Below are positions 56,583 to 64,000 of a stretch of DNA of 64,000 bases, piece after piece (within the stretch, counting starts at the first letter, position 1; each line of letters begins with the position of its first letter). The position numbers and the translations under genes are program-made. Origin of the DNA: Marinoscillum furvescens DSM 4134 (lineage in GTDB: Bacteria; Bacteroidota; Bacteroidia; Cytophagales; Cyclobacteriaceae). Location of the stretch: positions 62,001-126,000 of the forward strand of contig NZ_QREG01000011.1 in the NCBI RefSeq assembly GCF_003386095.1, in the 5' to 3' direction. The notes under the pieces were generated by a model that worked only from the letters and a program-made list of their open reading frames with translations, made no database searches and was not told the origin of the DNA.

Positions 56583-57044
56583 ATGAAAAGGATCTTATTG
56601 ATTATTCTAGTTGCCTCACTAGCCACCACTACTCAAGCCCAGCATAAGGTGAAGGAAAAAGAGGTTATAGGAACTTGGAAACTAATTATTGACGTAGAAG
56701 ACGCTTTAAAAGATGCTGAAGAAGAAGCTTCTGAAGAAAGCTTACTAGGCAAAGTTATTCTCAGTTCAGTTTCTGGTCTTGTATCCGGAATACTAGAAGA
56801 AATAGAAATCTACATGGATTTTCGCCCTGATGGCGAACTAAAAATAGCCGTAGAGGCATTTGGCGAGCGGGAAATTGAGTACTCTGAATGGAGCATTAAA
56901 AATGGTAGACTATACATAAAAGACACAGACCACTTTGATATGGATGTAGATGATTACTGGCTTATGGATGATGGTATGTTGGTAGCCTATGAAGATGACG
57001 GTGAGCCCAACGCCAATGTATACATGGTTTCTATAGACCAATAA
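56583..57044 (+). CDS. small exported protein, lipocalin-like
   Basis: A 153-residue protein with a signal peptide (MKRILLIILVASLATTTQAQ). The mature part opens with KEKEVIGTWKLIIDVED, the GTW pattern seen in lipocalin-like proteins, then an acidic helix (DAEEEASEESLLGKVI) and beta-rich sequence with MDFRPDGELKIAVE and DHFDMDVDDYWLMDDG. It is strongly acidic. It probably folds as a small beta-barrel in the periplasm, but I cannot name a ligand. It is divergent from ffh and lies upstream of the 57.1-kb inverted-repeat element. Confidence 0.75.
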   Translation: MKRILLIILVASLATTTQAQHKVKEKEVIGTWKLIIDVEDALKDAEEEASEESLLGKVILSSVSGLVSGILEEIEIYMDFRPDGELKIAVEAFGEREIEYSEWSIKNGRLYIKDTDHFDMDVDDYWLMDDGMLVAYEDDGEPNANVYMVSIDQ

Positions 57045-57089
57045 TACACAAGGCAATCAACCCTTAAAATACAGGATTTGCACCATAGA

Positions 57090-57155
57090 CTGAATTATTT
57101 TGCTATTTTGATCCATAGATCAATAAATTATTTATAATTTAGCAAAATAATTCAG
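57090..57155. repeat. 66-bp three-way inverted-repeat element
   Basis: A perfect 16-bp inverted repeat forms the outer arm (CTGAATTATTTTGCTA 57090-57105 and its complement 57140-57155). Inside are two further perfect hairpins, TTGATC-CATA-GATCAA (57108-57123) and AAATTAT-TT-ATAATTT (57125-57140, sharing one base with the outer arm). The whole could fold into a cross-like or three-way structure as DNA or RNA. It lies 10 bp before the 51-residue lipoprotein gene and has no T-tail on either strand. Confidence 0.8.
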
Positions 57156-57165
57156 ACTTTCTAAG

Positions 57166-57321
57166 ATGAAGAACAAGCCGCTAATCCAACTATTGACTTC
57201 TCTTTCTATCTACGCCATCATTATGTTTGGCTTAGGATGTGACGAGAAAACTCTGAATAACCTCATGGATATTCAAAGCAGCTTAACCTCTACGATTTCG
57301 CTATTGATTCCTGGTTTATAA
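57166..57321 (+). CDS. 51-residue lipoprotein, unknown function
   Basis: A short frame from ATG 57166 to TAA 57321. The translation starts MKNKPLIQLLTSLSIYAIIM, then FGLGCDEKTLNN, so a positively charged N-terminus, a hydrophobic stretch and a lipobox (GLGC) are present. After the Cys only 27 residues remain, ending SLLIPGL. It resembles a small lipoprotein rather than a chance frame. Its upstream region holds the inverted-repeat element and a TATAATTTAG sequence. The last 32 bp overlap the convergent MazG-like gene. No homologue is recognised. Confidence 0.55.
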   Translation: MKNKPLIQLLTSLSIYAIIMFGLGCDEKTLNNLMDIQSSLTSTISLLIPGL

Positions 57322-57778
57322 TAGACTCCAAATTAGCCGGTGAATAGTTGATAGATTTAAGGGTCTTATTGTCCCCCTTTCGGTAAACTAAAAATTTACC
57401 ATCTTCCTCTACGATGTAAGCTTCCGTGTTTTTGTGTTCGCGATAATGCGCTACTGTTTTTTCAGCTTCCTCTTTCGAAACACATGCTTTGCTCATATTG
57501 GAGCGCTGCACTTCATTGAAGAGCTCCACAAATTTTTCCCCTAAGCCAAATTCCAGGACTGCTCCTGAAAGCACATATTGGATATCACAAAGTGCGTCGG
57601 CTACTTCTACCAAATCATTATTGGTGATAGCTTCCTGTAATTCTTTCAGCTCCTCGGCAATAAGCGATACGCGCAACTCACATCGCTCCTTCGCAGGTAT
57701 CACCGGAGATGGCTCGATAGGGTGTTTAAACGTTTTATGAAATTCTGCTACTTGATTCAATGAATCGATTTTGTCCAT
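57290..57778 (-). CDS. MazG-like nucleoside triphosphate pyrophosphohydrolase
   Basis: A 162-residue protein of the all-alpha NTP pyrophosphohydrolase group. The metal-binding pattern is SLIAEELKELQEAI followed by EVADALCDIQYVLSG, giving the EExxE and ExxD helices. A short C-terminal extension follows (about residues 110-162). Such enzymes cleave NTPs, often damaged or non-canonical ones, to NMP and pyrophosphate; the substrate cannot be told here. It starts one base after the MetS stop, so it is the last gene of the OPT-NSS-metS operon. Confidence 0.85.
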   Translation of the reverse strand: MDKIDSLNQVAEFHKTFKHPIEPSPVIPAKERCELRVSLIAEELKELQEAITNNDLVEVADALCDIQYVLSGAVLEFGLGEKFVELFNEVQRSNMSKACVSKEEAEKTVAHYREHKNTEAYIVEEDGKFLVYRKGDNKTLKSINYSPANLESIINQESIAKS

Positions 57779-57779
57779 G

Positions 57780-57884
57780 CTATTTTTCCTTTTCTTTTTT
57801 AATTGCTTTGGTCAGAAAGTATAGAAAACCTCCCAGCACCACTGCAATAATCGCCAACATACTGATAATAGAAGATACACTCAT
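57780..57884 (-). CDS. metS: MetS-type small subunit of the NSS transporter
   Basis: A 34-residue frame whose ATG (57884-57882) overlaps the NSS stop TGA (57883-57881) as ATGA. The product is MSVSSIISMLAIIAVVLGGF followed by LYFLTKAIKKEKEK: one membrane helix and a lysine-rich tail on the cytosolic side. This fits the small subunits paired with some bacterial NSS transporters (MetS with MetP), which are needed for transport activity. The 4-nt overlap and one-base gap to the next gene support coupled expression. Confidence 0.85.
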   Translation of the reverse strand: MSVSSIISMLAIIAVVLGGFLYFLTKAIKKEKEK

Positions 57885-59392
57885 CGTTTTTCTTTTTGGA
57901 CAAATTGTCTGTACAACAGGCTATTTAGTAGTATCCCCAGCAATAGGACAGTTCCCCATTGCGTAGTGATAGTGGCATTACTATACACATCCCACCAGTT
58001 CCAGGCACCATTTTCATCAAACCATGGGTTTTGGCTATAGCCTTGCGACATCCACCAGTAAATAATTCCCACACCCATCACAATGTTTAGATAGATAGCA
58101 GCACTAAAGTACCACCCTGATACTTTAAAATCCGAATCAATATCCATCAATTCCGTTTTAAAACGATTAGGGCCATACACCGCTGTAGCTATGGCAATAA
58201 ATACACCACTTACTATCAGGCCGAGTCCCCAGACCCAATCCTGATTACTAAAATAATCTAAGGAGTAAGCTGATGGAAACCCAAATAGAATAAACACCAA
58301 AACCATCACCACAATGATTCCTCGCTGTGTTAGGTTCGTGCGAACCAGGTTGGTTTTTAGCAGCTCAAGCATTGGCAAGAAAGAACTAAAAGCAGCGAGC
58401 GTAAGTGCTAAAAAGAAGACCACAGCCAAAAAACCTCCGCCGGGCAGCGTAGCAAAAAGTTCTGGAATAATTGTGAAAGTCAGTGCCTGACTGCCTGACT
58501 GTAATGAAGCTATGGCCGCTTGCTCTGAACTTGCCAATGCAAAAACCGCTGGCAGTATGGCCATACCAGCCAAAATAGAGGCTGTATTATTCCCAAAGGC
58601 ACCAATAAAGGTATTGAGTGTAATATCTTCTTTTGATCTGGAATAGGATGAAATAGTTATCATCAGCCCCCATCCAGCCCCTGTACTCCATGCCGACTGG
58701 GATAGCGCTTCTATCCAAATGGTTGGGTTAGATAAGTTTTTAGGGTCTATCGTAAACATGTATTCCAGCCCTTTTACCCCATCCGGCATAAGTAAGGCTG
58801 CTACTGCCACAATAAGCAGCAGTACAAACAAACTGGGAATTAAAACTTTGTTGGCCTTCTCCAAGCCACCCTTCACTCCCCTGCTCACCACAAAAACACC
58901 CAACCCTACTACCAGGGCATACAAGGCGATTGTAAGTAAGTTTTGATTGGAAAGCAATGCCCACTGCTCCTGTAAGTATTCCGGGTTGTTGCTCAAGCGC
59001 TCACCGAGCGACACCCCACCACTGAGGCCATTGATCAGGTTGCCAATCGAAATCCCCAGATACTCTAGCGACCAGGCCGTAACTACTGAGTAGTAAAAAG
59101 CAATGCCTAATGTGCAGACGGTAATAAAAAAACCCATCCAGGTGAGTTTTGACCCCACGAGTTTTCCAAAGCTGCCAATAACCCCACTTTTGAACTTTTT
59201 CCCAATGGAAAACTCTGCAAGTAGTAACGGTATAGACCAGATAAATAGAAATAGGATCCAAAGGATAATAAAGCTCCCACCATATTGGCCTGCAAGACGC
59301 GGAAATCGCCACAAGTTACCCGCACCAATGGCCATACCGAGTGAGGCCAGAATAATGCCCCACCGGTTACTAAATTCTTCGTGTTTCTGCAT
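57881..59392 (-). CDS. NSS family sodium-dependent amino acid transporter
   Basis: A 503-residue neurotransmitter:sodium symporter-family protein (LeuT fold). The start has the family signature SNRWGIILASLGMAIGAGNLWRFPRLAG, with sodium-site region ASLGMAIGAGNLWRFP, then about twelve membrane spans. SQSAWSTGAGWGLMIT and NNTASILAGMAILPAVFAL are the TM6 and TM7 regions. The predicted substrate is a neutral or sulfur amino acid; the small MetS subunit suggests methionine or alanine but does not prove it. It starts 3 bp after the OPT gene. Confidence 0.92.
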   Translation of the reverse strand: MQKHEEFSNRWGIILASLGMAIGAGNLWRFPRLAGQYGGSFIILWILFLFIWSIPLLLAEFSIGKKFKSGVIGSFGKLVGSKLTWMGFFITVCTLGIAFYYSVVTAWSLEYLGISIGNLINGLSGGVSLGERLSNNPEYLQEQWALLSNQNLLTIALYALVVGLGVFVVSRGVKGGLEKANKVLIPSLFVLLLIVAVAALLMPDGVKGLEYMFTIDPKNLSNPTIWIEALSQSAWSTGAGWGLMITISSYSRSKEDITLNTFIGAFGNNTASILAGMAILPAVFALASSEQAAIASLQSGSQALTFTIIPELFATLPGGGFLAVVFFLALTLAAFSSFLPMLELLKTNLVRTNLTQRGIIVVMVLVFILFGFPSAYSLDYFSNQDWVWGLGLIVSGVFIAIATAVYGPNRFKTELMDIDSDFKVSGWYFSAAIYLNIVMGVGIIYWWMSQGYSQNPWFDENGAWNWWDVYSNATITTQWGTVLLLGILLNSLLYRQFVQKEKR

Positions 59393-59395
59393 GCC

Positions 59396-61366
59396 TTATT
59401 TTCTCGATTGTTGGATGACTGCTCTATACAGATAGACCAGAATGAGCCCTAGTATGCCCAGCCCAACCAGACTGCCTCCCAGGGGTTCTGCTCCCAGCTG
59501 TAGGTTCAGTCCAAAAGTAGCCAGCAGTGCAATTAAAATACCCATCAACGCTTCGCCTGTGATAAGTCCAGAAGCGATCAGCAAACCGGCATTGTTTGCT
59601 TTATCAGCTGGCTCGCCTGTAATATTGTTTTTTCTAAAACTACGGTCAATCATCCAGGCGATGACCCCTCCTATGAATATGGAAGAATCCAGTTCAAAGG
59701 GAAGATATAGCCCGACAGCCACTGCCAACACTGGCATTCTAAAATTAGAATTGATCGATTTGAGGTATTGGTCAGCAATGATGATCACTACACCCAGACA
59801 GCCACCTATCGTAATGATGGTCCACGGAAGTTCACCTCCAAATATACCTGTAGCTACACTCATCATTAATGTAGCCTGCGGGGCTGTCAGTGGATTAGGA
59901 TGTTCTGCAGTAGGGCTTCCAATACCTTTAGACTCCAGTAGCAAATTAAGCACCGGAGCGATTAGCAGTGCTCCCGCCACTACTCCTATCATTTGCATCA
60001 CCTGCTGATTTCTTGGTGTGGCACCAAGTACATAGCCAGCTTTTAAATCCTGCATGTTGTCTCCAGCGATAGCAGCAGCACAGCATACCACCGCTCCTAC
60101 AAGAATAGCTCCTGCAGCACCTCTACCAGGGTCAGAACCTCCTAACAATAAAAGAAGCAGTAAAGCTGTACTTAAAATCGTAGCAATGGTAACACCGCTA
60201 ATGGGGTTGTTGCTACTGCCTACAAGGCCAGCCATGTAGCCTGCCACAGCTGAAAAGAGAAACCCAGCCACCACCATCAAAACAGCCATAAAAAGTGTGA
60301 CGGGTACGTCTTGAATAATGGTAAGGTAGATGAAAAACACAGGCACAATCATCACTCCGATTCCGATCAAAACCCATGACATTGGCGTGTCCAGATCGGT
60401 ACGTAAGGTTTCTGAGAGTTTCTTTGAGCCTTCTTTAAACGCTTTTACTCCTGATGTAAATGCTGTAACCAATGCACTGCGCAAGCTTAGCAGCGCCCAC
60501 AGGCCTCCGACAATCATAGCACCTACGCCCAGATAGCGCATCTTCACGCTCCAAAGCGCTCCACCCAGAGCCTCCGCTGTAACGCCTTCTACGGACACAA
60601 ATTTTCCTGCATTCACCAGTTCTTGGGCCACTGCATCGAAGCCATTCATGCCCACATAGGCTGGAATTGCTATCCACCAGGTAATGACTCCACCCATGAA
60701 AACCAGGGTGCTGATATTGAGACCTACGATATACCCTACGGCTACCAAAGCCGGCGAAAGGTTAAGACTAAAGTACAAATAAGCCTTCTGCTGAACTACT
60801 GTTGCTTTTTCAAAAATGCCATGCCACAGGTTTAAAGCCTCCGAGCCAAACTTAAAAACCCCGCCTATTAAACTTCCGTACACTAGATGCTTTACGGATT
60901 TACCTCCTTTTTCACCTGTCTTCAGGACCTCAGCCGTAGCTATACCTTCTGGAAACATCAACTTTTCCTTGACGATCAGGGCCTGGCGTAGTGGTATGGT
61001 AAACAACACCCCCAATACACCTCCACAAATAGATATTAGCGTAGTTTCTACGTAATTAAACTCTTGCCAATACCCCATAATCACAAGAGCAGGAATAGTG
61101 AAAATTACTCCAGCCGCGAGTGACTCTCCTGCAGAGGCAGCTGTTTGCACCATGTTGTTTTCCAGAATATTGGAGTTTTTAAAGGCTTTCAAAATAGCCA
61201 TGGAAATGACCGCTGCTGGAATGGAAGCCGAGACTGTTAGTCCTGAAAACAAGCCAAAATAAGCGTTGGCAGCTCCGAGCACTACAGATAGCAGTGCTCC
61301 AATTAGGATGGACCGTAAGGTCAGTTCGTTGAGACGAGTCTCAGGACTGATGTGAGGTTTGTGCAT
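59396..61366 (-). CDS. OPT family oligopeptide transporter
   Basis: A 656-residue inner-membrane protein with about 15-16 hydrophobic spans. The family pattern is visible: ELTLRSILIGALLSVVLGAANAYFGLFSGLT at the start, shown by VVLGAANAYFGLFSGLT, MVQTAASAGESLAAGVIFTIP, AGDNMQDLKAGYVLGATP and GSDPGRGAAGAILVGA. OPT proteins move small peptides or metal chelates with protons. It is the first gene of a four-gene operon (OPT, NSS, metS, MazG-like), which suggests a shared role in peptide and amino acid uptake. Confidence 0.92.
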   Translation of the reverse strand: MHKPHISPETRLNELTLRSILIGALLSVVLGAANAYFGLFSGLTVSASIPAAVISMAILKAFKNSNILENNMVQTAASAGESLAAGVIFTIPALVIMGYWQEFNYVETTLISICGGVLGVLFTIPLRQALIVKEKLMFPEGIATAEVLKTGEKGGKSVKHLVYGSLIGGVFKFGSEALNLWHGIFEKATVVQQKAYLYFSLNLSPALVAVGYIVGLNISTLVFMGGVITWWIAIPAYVGMNGFDAVAQELVNAGKFVSVEGVTAEALGGALWSVKMRYLGVGAMIVGGLWALLSLRSALVTAFTSGVKAFKEGSKKLSETLRTDLDTPMSWVLIGIGVMIVPVFFIYLTIIQDVPVTLFMAVLMVVAGFLFSAVAGYMAGLVGSSNNPISGVTIATILSTALLLLLLLGGSDPGRGAAGAILVGAVVCCAAAIAGDNMQDLKAGYVLGATPRNQQVMQMIGVVAGALLIAPVLNLLLESKGIGSPTAEHPNPLTAPQATLMMSVATGIFGGELPWTIITIGGCLGVVIIIADQYLKSINSNFRMPVLAVAVGLYLPFELDSSIFIGGVIAWMIDRSFRKNNITGEPADKANNAGLLIASGLITGEALMGILIALLATFGLNLQLGAEPLGGSLVGLGILGLILVYLYRAVIQQSRK

Positions 61367-61434
61367 ACTGATATGGGATAATGTTAGGGTTCAATTTTGG
61401 TATCCAACAAAAATGTGGATTTAGCCATTAAAAA

Positions 61435-61470
61435 CAAAAAAGCCACGACCTGTTCTGGTCGTGGCTTTTT
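61435..61470 (-). terminator. terminator after the carbonic anhydrase gene
   Basis: AAAAAGCCACGACC and GGTCGTGGCTTTTT form a 14-bp perfect stem around TGTTCT. The minus-strand side ends in TTTTTTGTTTTT, and the stop codon is 32 bp upstream. Confidence 0.95.
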
Positions 61471-61501
61471 ATAGTAATAACTGCTAAAGCAGTGGTTTTT
61501 A

Positions 61502-62074
61502 TTAAAGAAACTCTACTTCTCCGGTTTCTAGCTTGTAGTAAGCTGAAACTACCTCAACACCATCCGAAGCTACAGCTGGAGCCATTGTAGGCTTTGACCC
61601 TGCTAGCTCTTTTGCGGTATTTTTTGCATTGGTTTTTACTGCATTGGTGAGCAAATCACCATCAAGTGCTTTTGCTTCTTCAACTGAAGGCTTGATTTTC
61701 TTTACAATAGCGCTGATGTGCCCTCCAGGATCTTCATCTCCAAGGCTAGCTCCTACTGCTCCACATTTTTCGTGACCCAATACTACCACGAGCTTAGAAC
61801 CTAGATGCTTCACAGCATACTCAATACTTCCCGTAACATCGTCATTGGCAATATTTCCCGCCACGCGAATCACAAAGATGTCTCCGATACCCTGATCGAA
61901 AACCAACTCTGGAACTACTCGTGAATCTGCACAACTCAATATTACCGCAAATGGTTGCTGCCCGCCTGTGAGCGACTCTCTACGGTTTACATCTGAGTGT
62001 GGATGCTGTAAATTTCCTGCGACATAGCGCTGATTTCCCTCTTTTAGCTGAGATAATGCTTCCTGTGACGTCAT
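61502..62074 (-). CDS. beta-class carbonic anhydrase
   Basis: A 190-residue beta-carbonic anhydrase that interconverts carbon dioxide and bicarbonate. Zinc ligands are seen in ILSCADSRVVPE (Cys, with the Asp-Arg dyad) and VVLGHEKCGAVGA (His and Cys). The N-terminus NQRYVAGNLQHPHSDVNRR is typical, and there is no signal peptide, so it is cytosolic. It may supply bicarbonate for biosynthesis, parallel to the SbtA/SbtB pair at the left edge. It has a promoter candidate and a strong terminator, so it is a single-gene unit. Confidence 0.95.
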   Translation of the reverse strand: MTSQEALSQLKEGNQRYVAGNLQHPHSDVNRRESLTGGQQPFAVILSCADSRVVPELVFDQGIGDIFVIRVAGNIANDDVTGSIEYAVKHLGSKLVVVLGHEKCGAVGASLGDEDPGGHISAIVKKIKPSVEEAKALDGDLLTNAVKTNAKNTAKELAGSKPTMAPAVASDGVEVVSAYYKLETGEVEFL

Positions 62075-62116
62075 TTTATTGTGTTTTTAGAATGCTTATT
62101 CATTTTATATCGATTC

Positions 62117-62146
62117 CAAAAATAGCCAATAGAATGACAAATCAAA
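62117..62146 (-). promoter_or_regulatory. promoter candidate of the carbonic anhydrase gene
   Basis: On the minus strand TTTG (62146-62143), 18 bp, then TATTTTTG (62124-62117) fits the Bacteroidota promoter form with a spacer one base short. The start codon lies 42 bp downstream. Confidence 0.45.
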
Positions 62147-62164
62147 CCCGTAATAATACGGACA

Positions 62165-63079
62165 TTACTCGTAGAAATACTGACTGCCACTAGTTGTGAC
62201 TCCCAGAACGTCAAACTTCCCGCCTTCCAGGATGAGTCGCTTAGATTCTTTTACAGCTCCCGCTCGCAAACTCCCTGATGAAGTCTTTAGGTCAAAACTC
62301 AAATCAGAAAAATCATTCAACAATTCAAACTCTACATCTCCAGAAGTAGCTTTGAAGCGGCTGTCTCCGGTGATTAAGACCTCTTCCCCGGATATATCTC
62401 CAGAGGTAGTTTGAAGTACAATAGCACCTTCAGCATCTTCTATTTCTATATCACCACTGGTAGCCTGGCCGGTGATGTTGCCCACAACAGCTGCTAGTTC
62501 CAAATCACCAGATGTGGCAACTACAGAAATATTTCCTTTGATTGATGTAAATTCCTGATCGCCTGATGTGGTCTTTGAAGTGACATCACCCGTGAGCCCT
62601 TCTACACTCAAATCGCCAGAAGTCGCATTTAATGATAAGTTTGCATTTATAGTCTCCAGCGAAACATCACCACTGGTAACCTGCACATCCAGCGTATTGG
62701 CTGTATAGCGCTCTACCTGTACATCACCTGAAGTGTTTTTGATTTGAAGGGTAACACCTTCTGGAAGTGTCACCGCAATTTTTGAATCCCTACTGCTCCC
62801 CCAACTCCACTTGTTTTTGGTTCGTCTGGACTCAACTTTTATCAAAAGTTGCCCTCCATCCATCGATTTTACAAACTCGTAATCACCTGGAGAGCCATCT
62901 CCAGCAATCAATCCATCGATTTTCGTAGTACGTCCCGGCTCCACGGTGACATCACAAAATACTCCCTGTACAATGACGCTTGAAATATTTTCTGACTCAA
63001 AATGAATTTCAGCAAGTGTTTGCTGAGCTGTAGCGCCCATCAGGCTGAGGGCAAAGAGTAAGGTTAAGGCAAGTCTCAT
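62165..63079 (-). CDS. DUF4097 beta-strand repeat protein
   Basis: A 304-residue exported protein when started at the ATG at 63079 (MRLALTLLFALSLMGATAQQ); a TTG at 63112 would add eleven residues that do not fit a signal peptide. The centre has about nine TSGD-containing turns spaced about 18-20 residues (for example NTSGDVQVERY, TSGDVSLETI, TSGDIEIEDAEG), the mark of a DUF4097/DUF2807-type right-handed beta-helix. Such proteins are found in the envelope, often near anti-sigma systems, and have no known enzyme activity. It is 46 bp after the protease gene on the same strand and may be co-transcribed. Confidence 0.88.
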   Translation of the reverse strand: MRLALTLLFALSLMGATAQQTLAEIHFESENISSVIVQGVFCDVTVEPGRTTKIDGLIAGDGSPGDYEFVKSMDGGQLLIKVESRRTKNKWSWGSSRDSKIAVTLPEGVTLQIKNTSGDVQVERYTANTLDVQVTSGDVSLETINANLSLNATSGDLSVEGLTGDVTSKTTSGDQEFTSIKGNISVVATSGDLELAAVVGNITGQATSGDIEIEDAEGAIVLQTTSGDISGEEVLITGDSRFKATSGDVEFELLNDFSDLSFDLKTSSGSLRAGAVKESKRLILEGGKFDVLGVTTSGSQYFYE

Positions 63080-63110
63080 ATCTTTTTCTTTTACAGATGC
63101 GAGACTTGCC
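63068..63110 (-). promoter_or_regulatory. hairpin enclosing the DUF4097 start codon
   Basis: GGCAAGTCTC (on the transcript, just before the gene) pairs perfectly with GAGACTTGCC, which begins at the G of the start ATG and covers codons 1-4. The 23-nt loop contains the A-rich region ahead of the ATG. Confidence 0.55.
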
Positions 63111-63124
63111 AATAAGGTTGCATA

Positions 63125-64000
63125 TCAACCAATCTTATTTTTAGAAAGCTCAGCTAAAAGCCTCAGGGCCTCTTTTAGGTAAGGATCTTCTGATAGTTTT
63201 TCGCTGTTTACCTCGTCTGTAAACACTTCGCTTGGTTGAAGTGTAGTAGAGAGGTCCGCTTCTGTTTCGCTTTCTTGCTGCTCTTGTGCCTTACGCTCTT
63301 CCAGATTCAATGACACTTTTGTTTCTTCTCGAAGCTTACGCACACGTTCTACATCTTTCTGTAAGTCAGCCAGGTCCTCATCTGTTTGAAGGTGTTTGTT
63401 GTAAAGCTTTCTTAGATGTACAATCATTTGATCTGAAATCGTGTTGGTAGGATCGTATTTTGTGGTACGAATTTCGTCCCATGGCAACGCTGTAGGACGC
63501 CCACTTTCCCCAAAGTTTTCATCTTCGTATGGAGATGGAAATGCAATATCCGGAGAAACCCCCATGAGCTGAGTGCTACTGCCTGACACCCGATAAAACT
63601 TAGCCAGCGTCATTTTCAACTGTCCAAGGTCTACGTCTTTTTGCTGCATGTAGCGTCCTATATCGATCAGGTTTTGAACAGTACCTTTACCAAAAGTATT
63701 TTCCCCAAGAACCACTCCTCGTTTGTAATCCTGAATTGCTCCAGAAAATATCTCAGAGGCAGAAGCACTATAGCGATTAGTAAGTACGGCAAGGGGTCCA
63801 TCATAAAAGACCTTCCCTCCATCGGTGTCTTTCATCACTTCTACGCTATTGTCTGTATTTCTCACCTGTACTACTGGACCATCAGGAATAAAAAGACCGG
63901 TGAGCTCTATGGCCTCCTGAAGCGAGCCGCCACCATTGTACCTTAGATCTATTACTAATCCGTCCATTCCTTTCACATTCAAACTATCGATAAGCTTCCG
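63125..64000 (-). CDS. tail-specific (C-terminal processing) protease, C-terminal part
   Basis: The frame is open to the right edge and its start lies outside; 291 residues are visible. It is an S41-family protease: DGLVIDLRYNGGGSLQEA is the conserved strand, the catalytic Ser is in NRYSASASEIFSGA and the catalytic Lys in TFGKGTVQNL. A charged helical tail follows (about the last 120 residues, with LPWDEIRTTKYDPTN), like the C-terminal DUF3340 region of Prc/Tsp. The PDZ domain would be in the missing part. It cleaves periplasmic proteins from their C-terminus. The DUF4097 gene follows. Confidence 0.9.
   Translation of the reverse strand, partial: RKLIDSLNVKGMDGLVIDLRYNGGGSLQEAIELTGLFIPDGPVVQVRNTDNSVEVMKDTDGGKVFYDGPLAVLTNRYSASASEIFSGAIQDYKRGVVLGENTFGKGTVQNLIDIGRYMQQKDVDLGQLKMTLAKFYRVSGSSTQLMGVSPDIAFPSPYEDENFGESGRPTALPWDEIRTTKYDPTNTISDQMIVHLRKLYNKHLQTDEDLADLQKDVERVRKLREETKVSLNLEERKAQEQQESETEADLSTTLQPSEVFTDEVNSEKLSEDPYLKEALRLLAELSKNKIG

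Noticed and set aside
1-64000. Prophage, insertion sequence, CRISPR array, tRNA or rRNA
   Set aside because: No transposase, integrase, phage structural gene, regularly spaced short repeats or tRNA-like sequence was seen on either strand; the regular 312-bp repeat lies within a coding frame.

Overview
The window looks like chromosome of a Bacteroidota bacterium, most likely a free-living, polysaccharide-degrading member of the Cytophagales. This is inferred from a SusC/SusD pair with a hybrid two-component regulator, two type IX secretion sorting domains (one type A, one CHU_C/type B), an AraR of the Nudix-related kind, TAnnTTTG-type promoter elements and a gene content without phage or plasmid functions. 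No rRNA, tRNA, CRISPR array or insertion sequence was seen.

Layout. 1-819: the end of a bicarbonate transporter (sbtA) with its PII-like partner (sbtB). 876-10212: an L-arabinose regulon on the minus strand in transcription order GH51 arabinofuranosidase, araB, araD, araA, galM, sodium/solute symporter, with divergent araR. Two 21-bp AraR-like operators sit before GH51 and before araB. 10213-27793: a polysaccharide utilization locus on the minus strand: GH26 mannanase, SGNH acetylesterase, HTCS sensor-regulator, SusC, SusD, two surface glycan-binding lipoproteins, GH9 glucanase. Acetylated glucomannan or a related beta-1,4-linked hemicellulose is the best guess for substrate. GH26 is preceded by about 370 nt of non-coding, stem-loop-rich sequence that ends in a terminator-like hairpin 17 nt before the start codon, and GH9 is preceded by a very strong hairpin with a U6 tail. 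28227-32759: a 1510-residue type IX-secreted surface protein with an alternating 52-residue repeat.

33061-47000: a Tat-exported sugar isomerase-like protein, a thioredoxin-fold lipid-envelope or periplasmic protein, gltB-gltD (glutamate synthase), a small conserved protein, a lipoprotein, a TerB-ABC transporter fusion and a YdcF-family protein. 47018-57044: a Lys/Ala-rich basic protein divergent from hisS, a CHU_C protein, ybaB, a family 2 glycosyltransferase, a PspC protein, an OmpA-like/TPR lipoprotein, pdhB, ffh and a small exported protein.

57090-64000: a compact 66-bp three-way inverted-repeat element ahead of a 51-residue lipoprotein gene, then a minus-strand operon of OPT transporter, NSS transporter, a 34-residue MetS-type subunit and a MazG-like pyrophosphohydrolase, then a beta-carbonic anhydrase, a DUF4097 adhesin-like protein and the 3' part of a tail-specific protease. 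Two genes (51 and 34 residues) are short enough to be missed by ordinary gene calling. The most novel-looking signals are regulatory: the GH26 leader, the 57.1-kb element, paired 21/22-bp direct repeats ahead of the large surface protein, and hairpins placed directly before several start codons.
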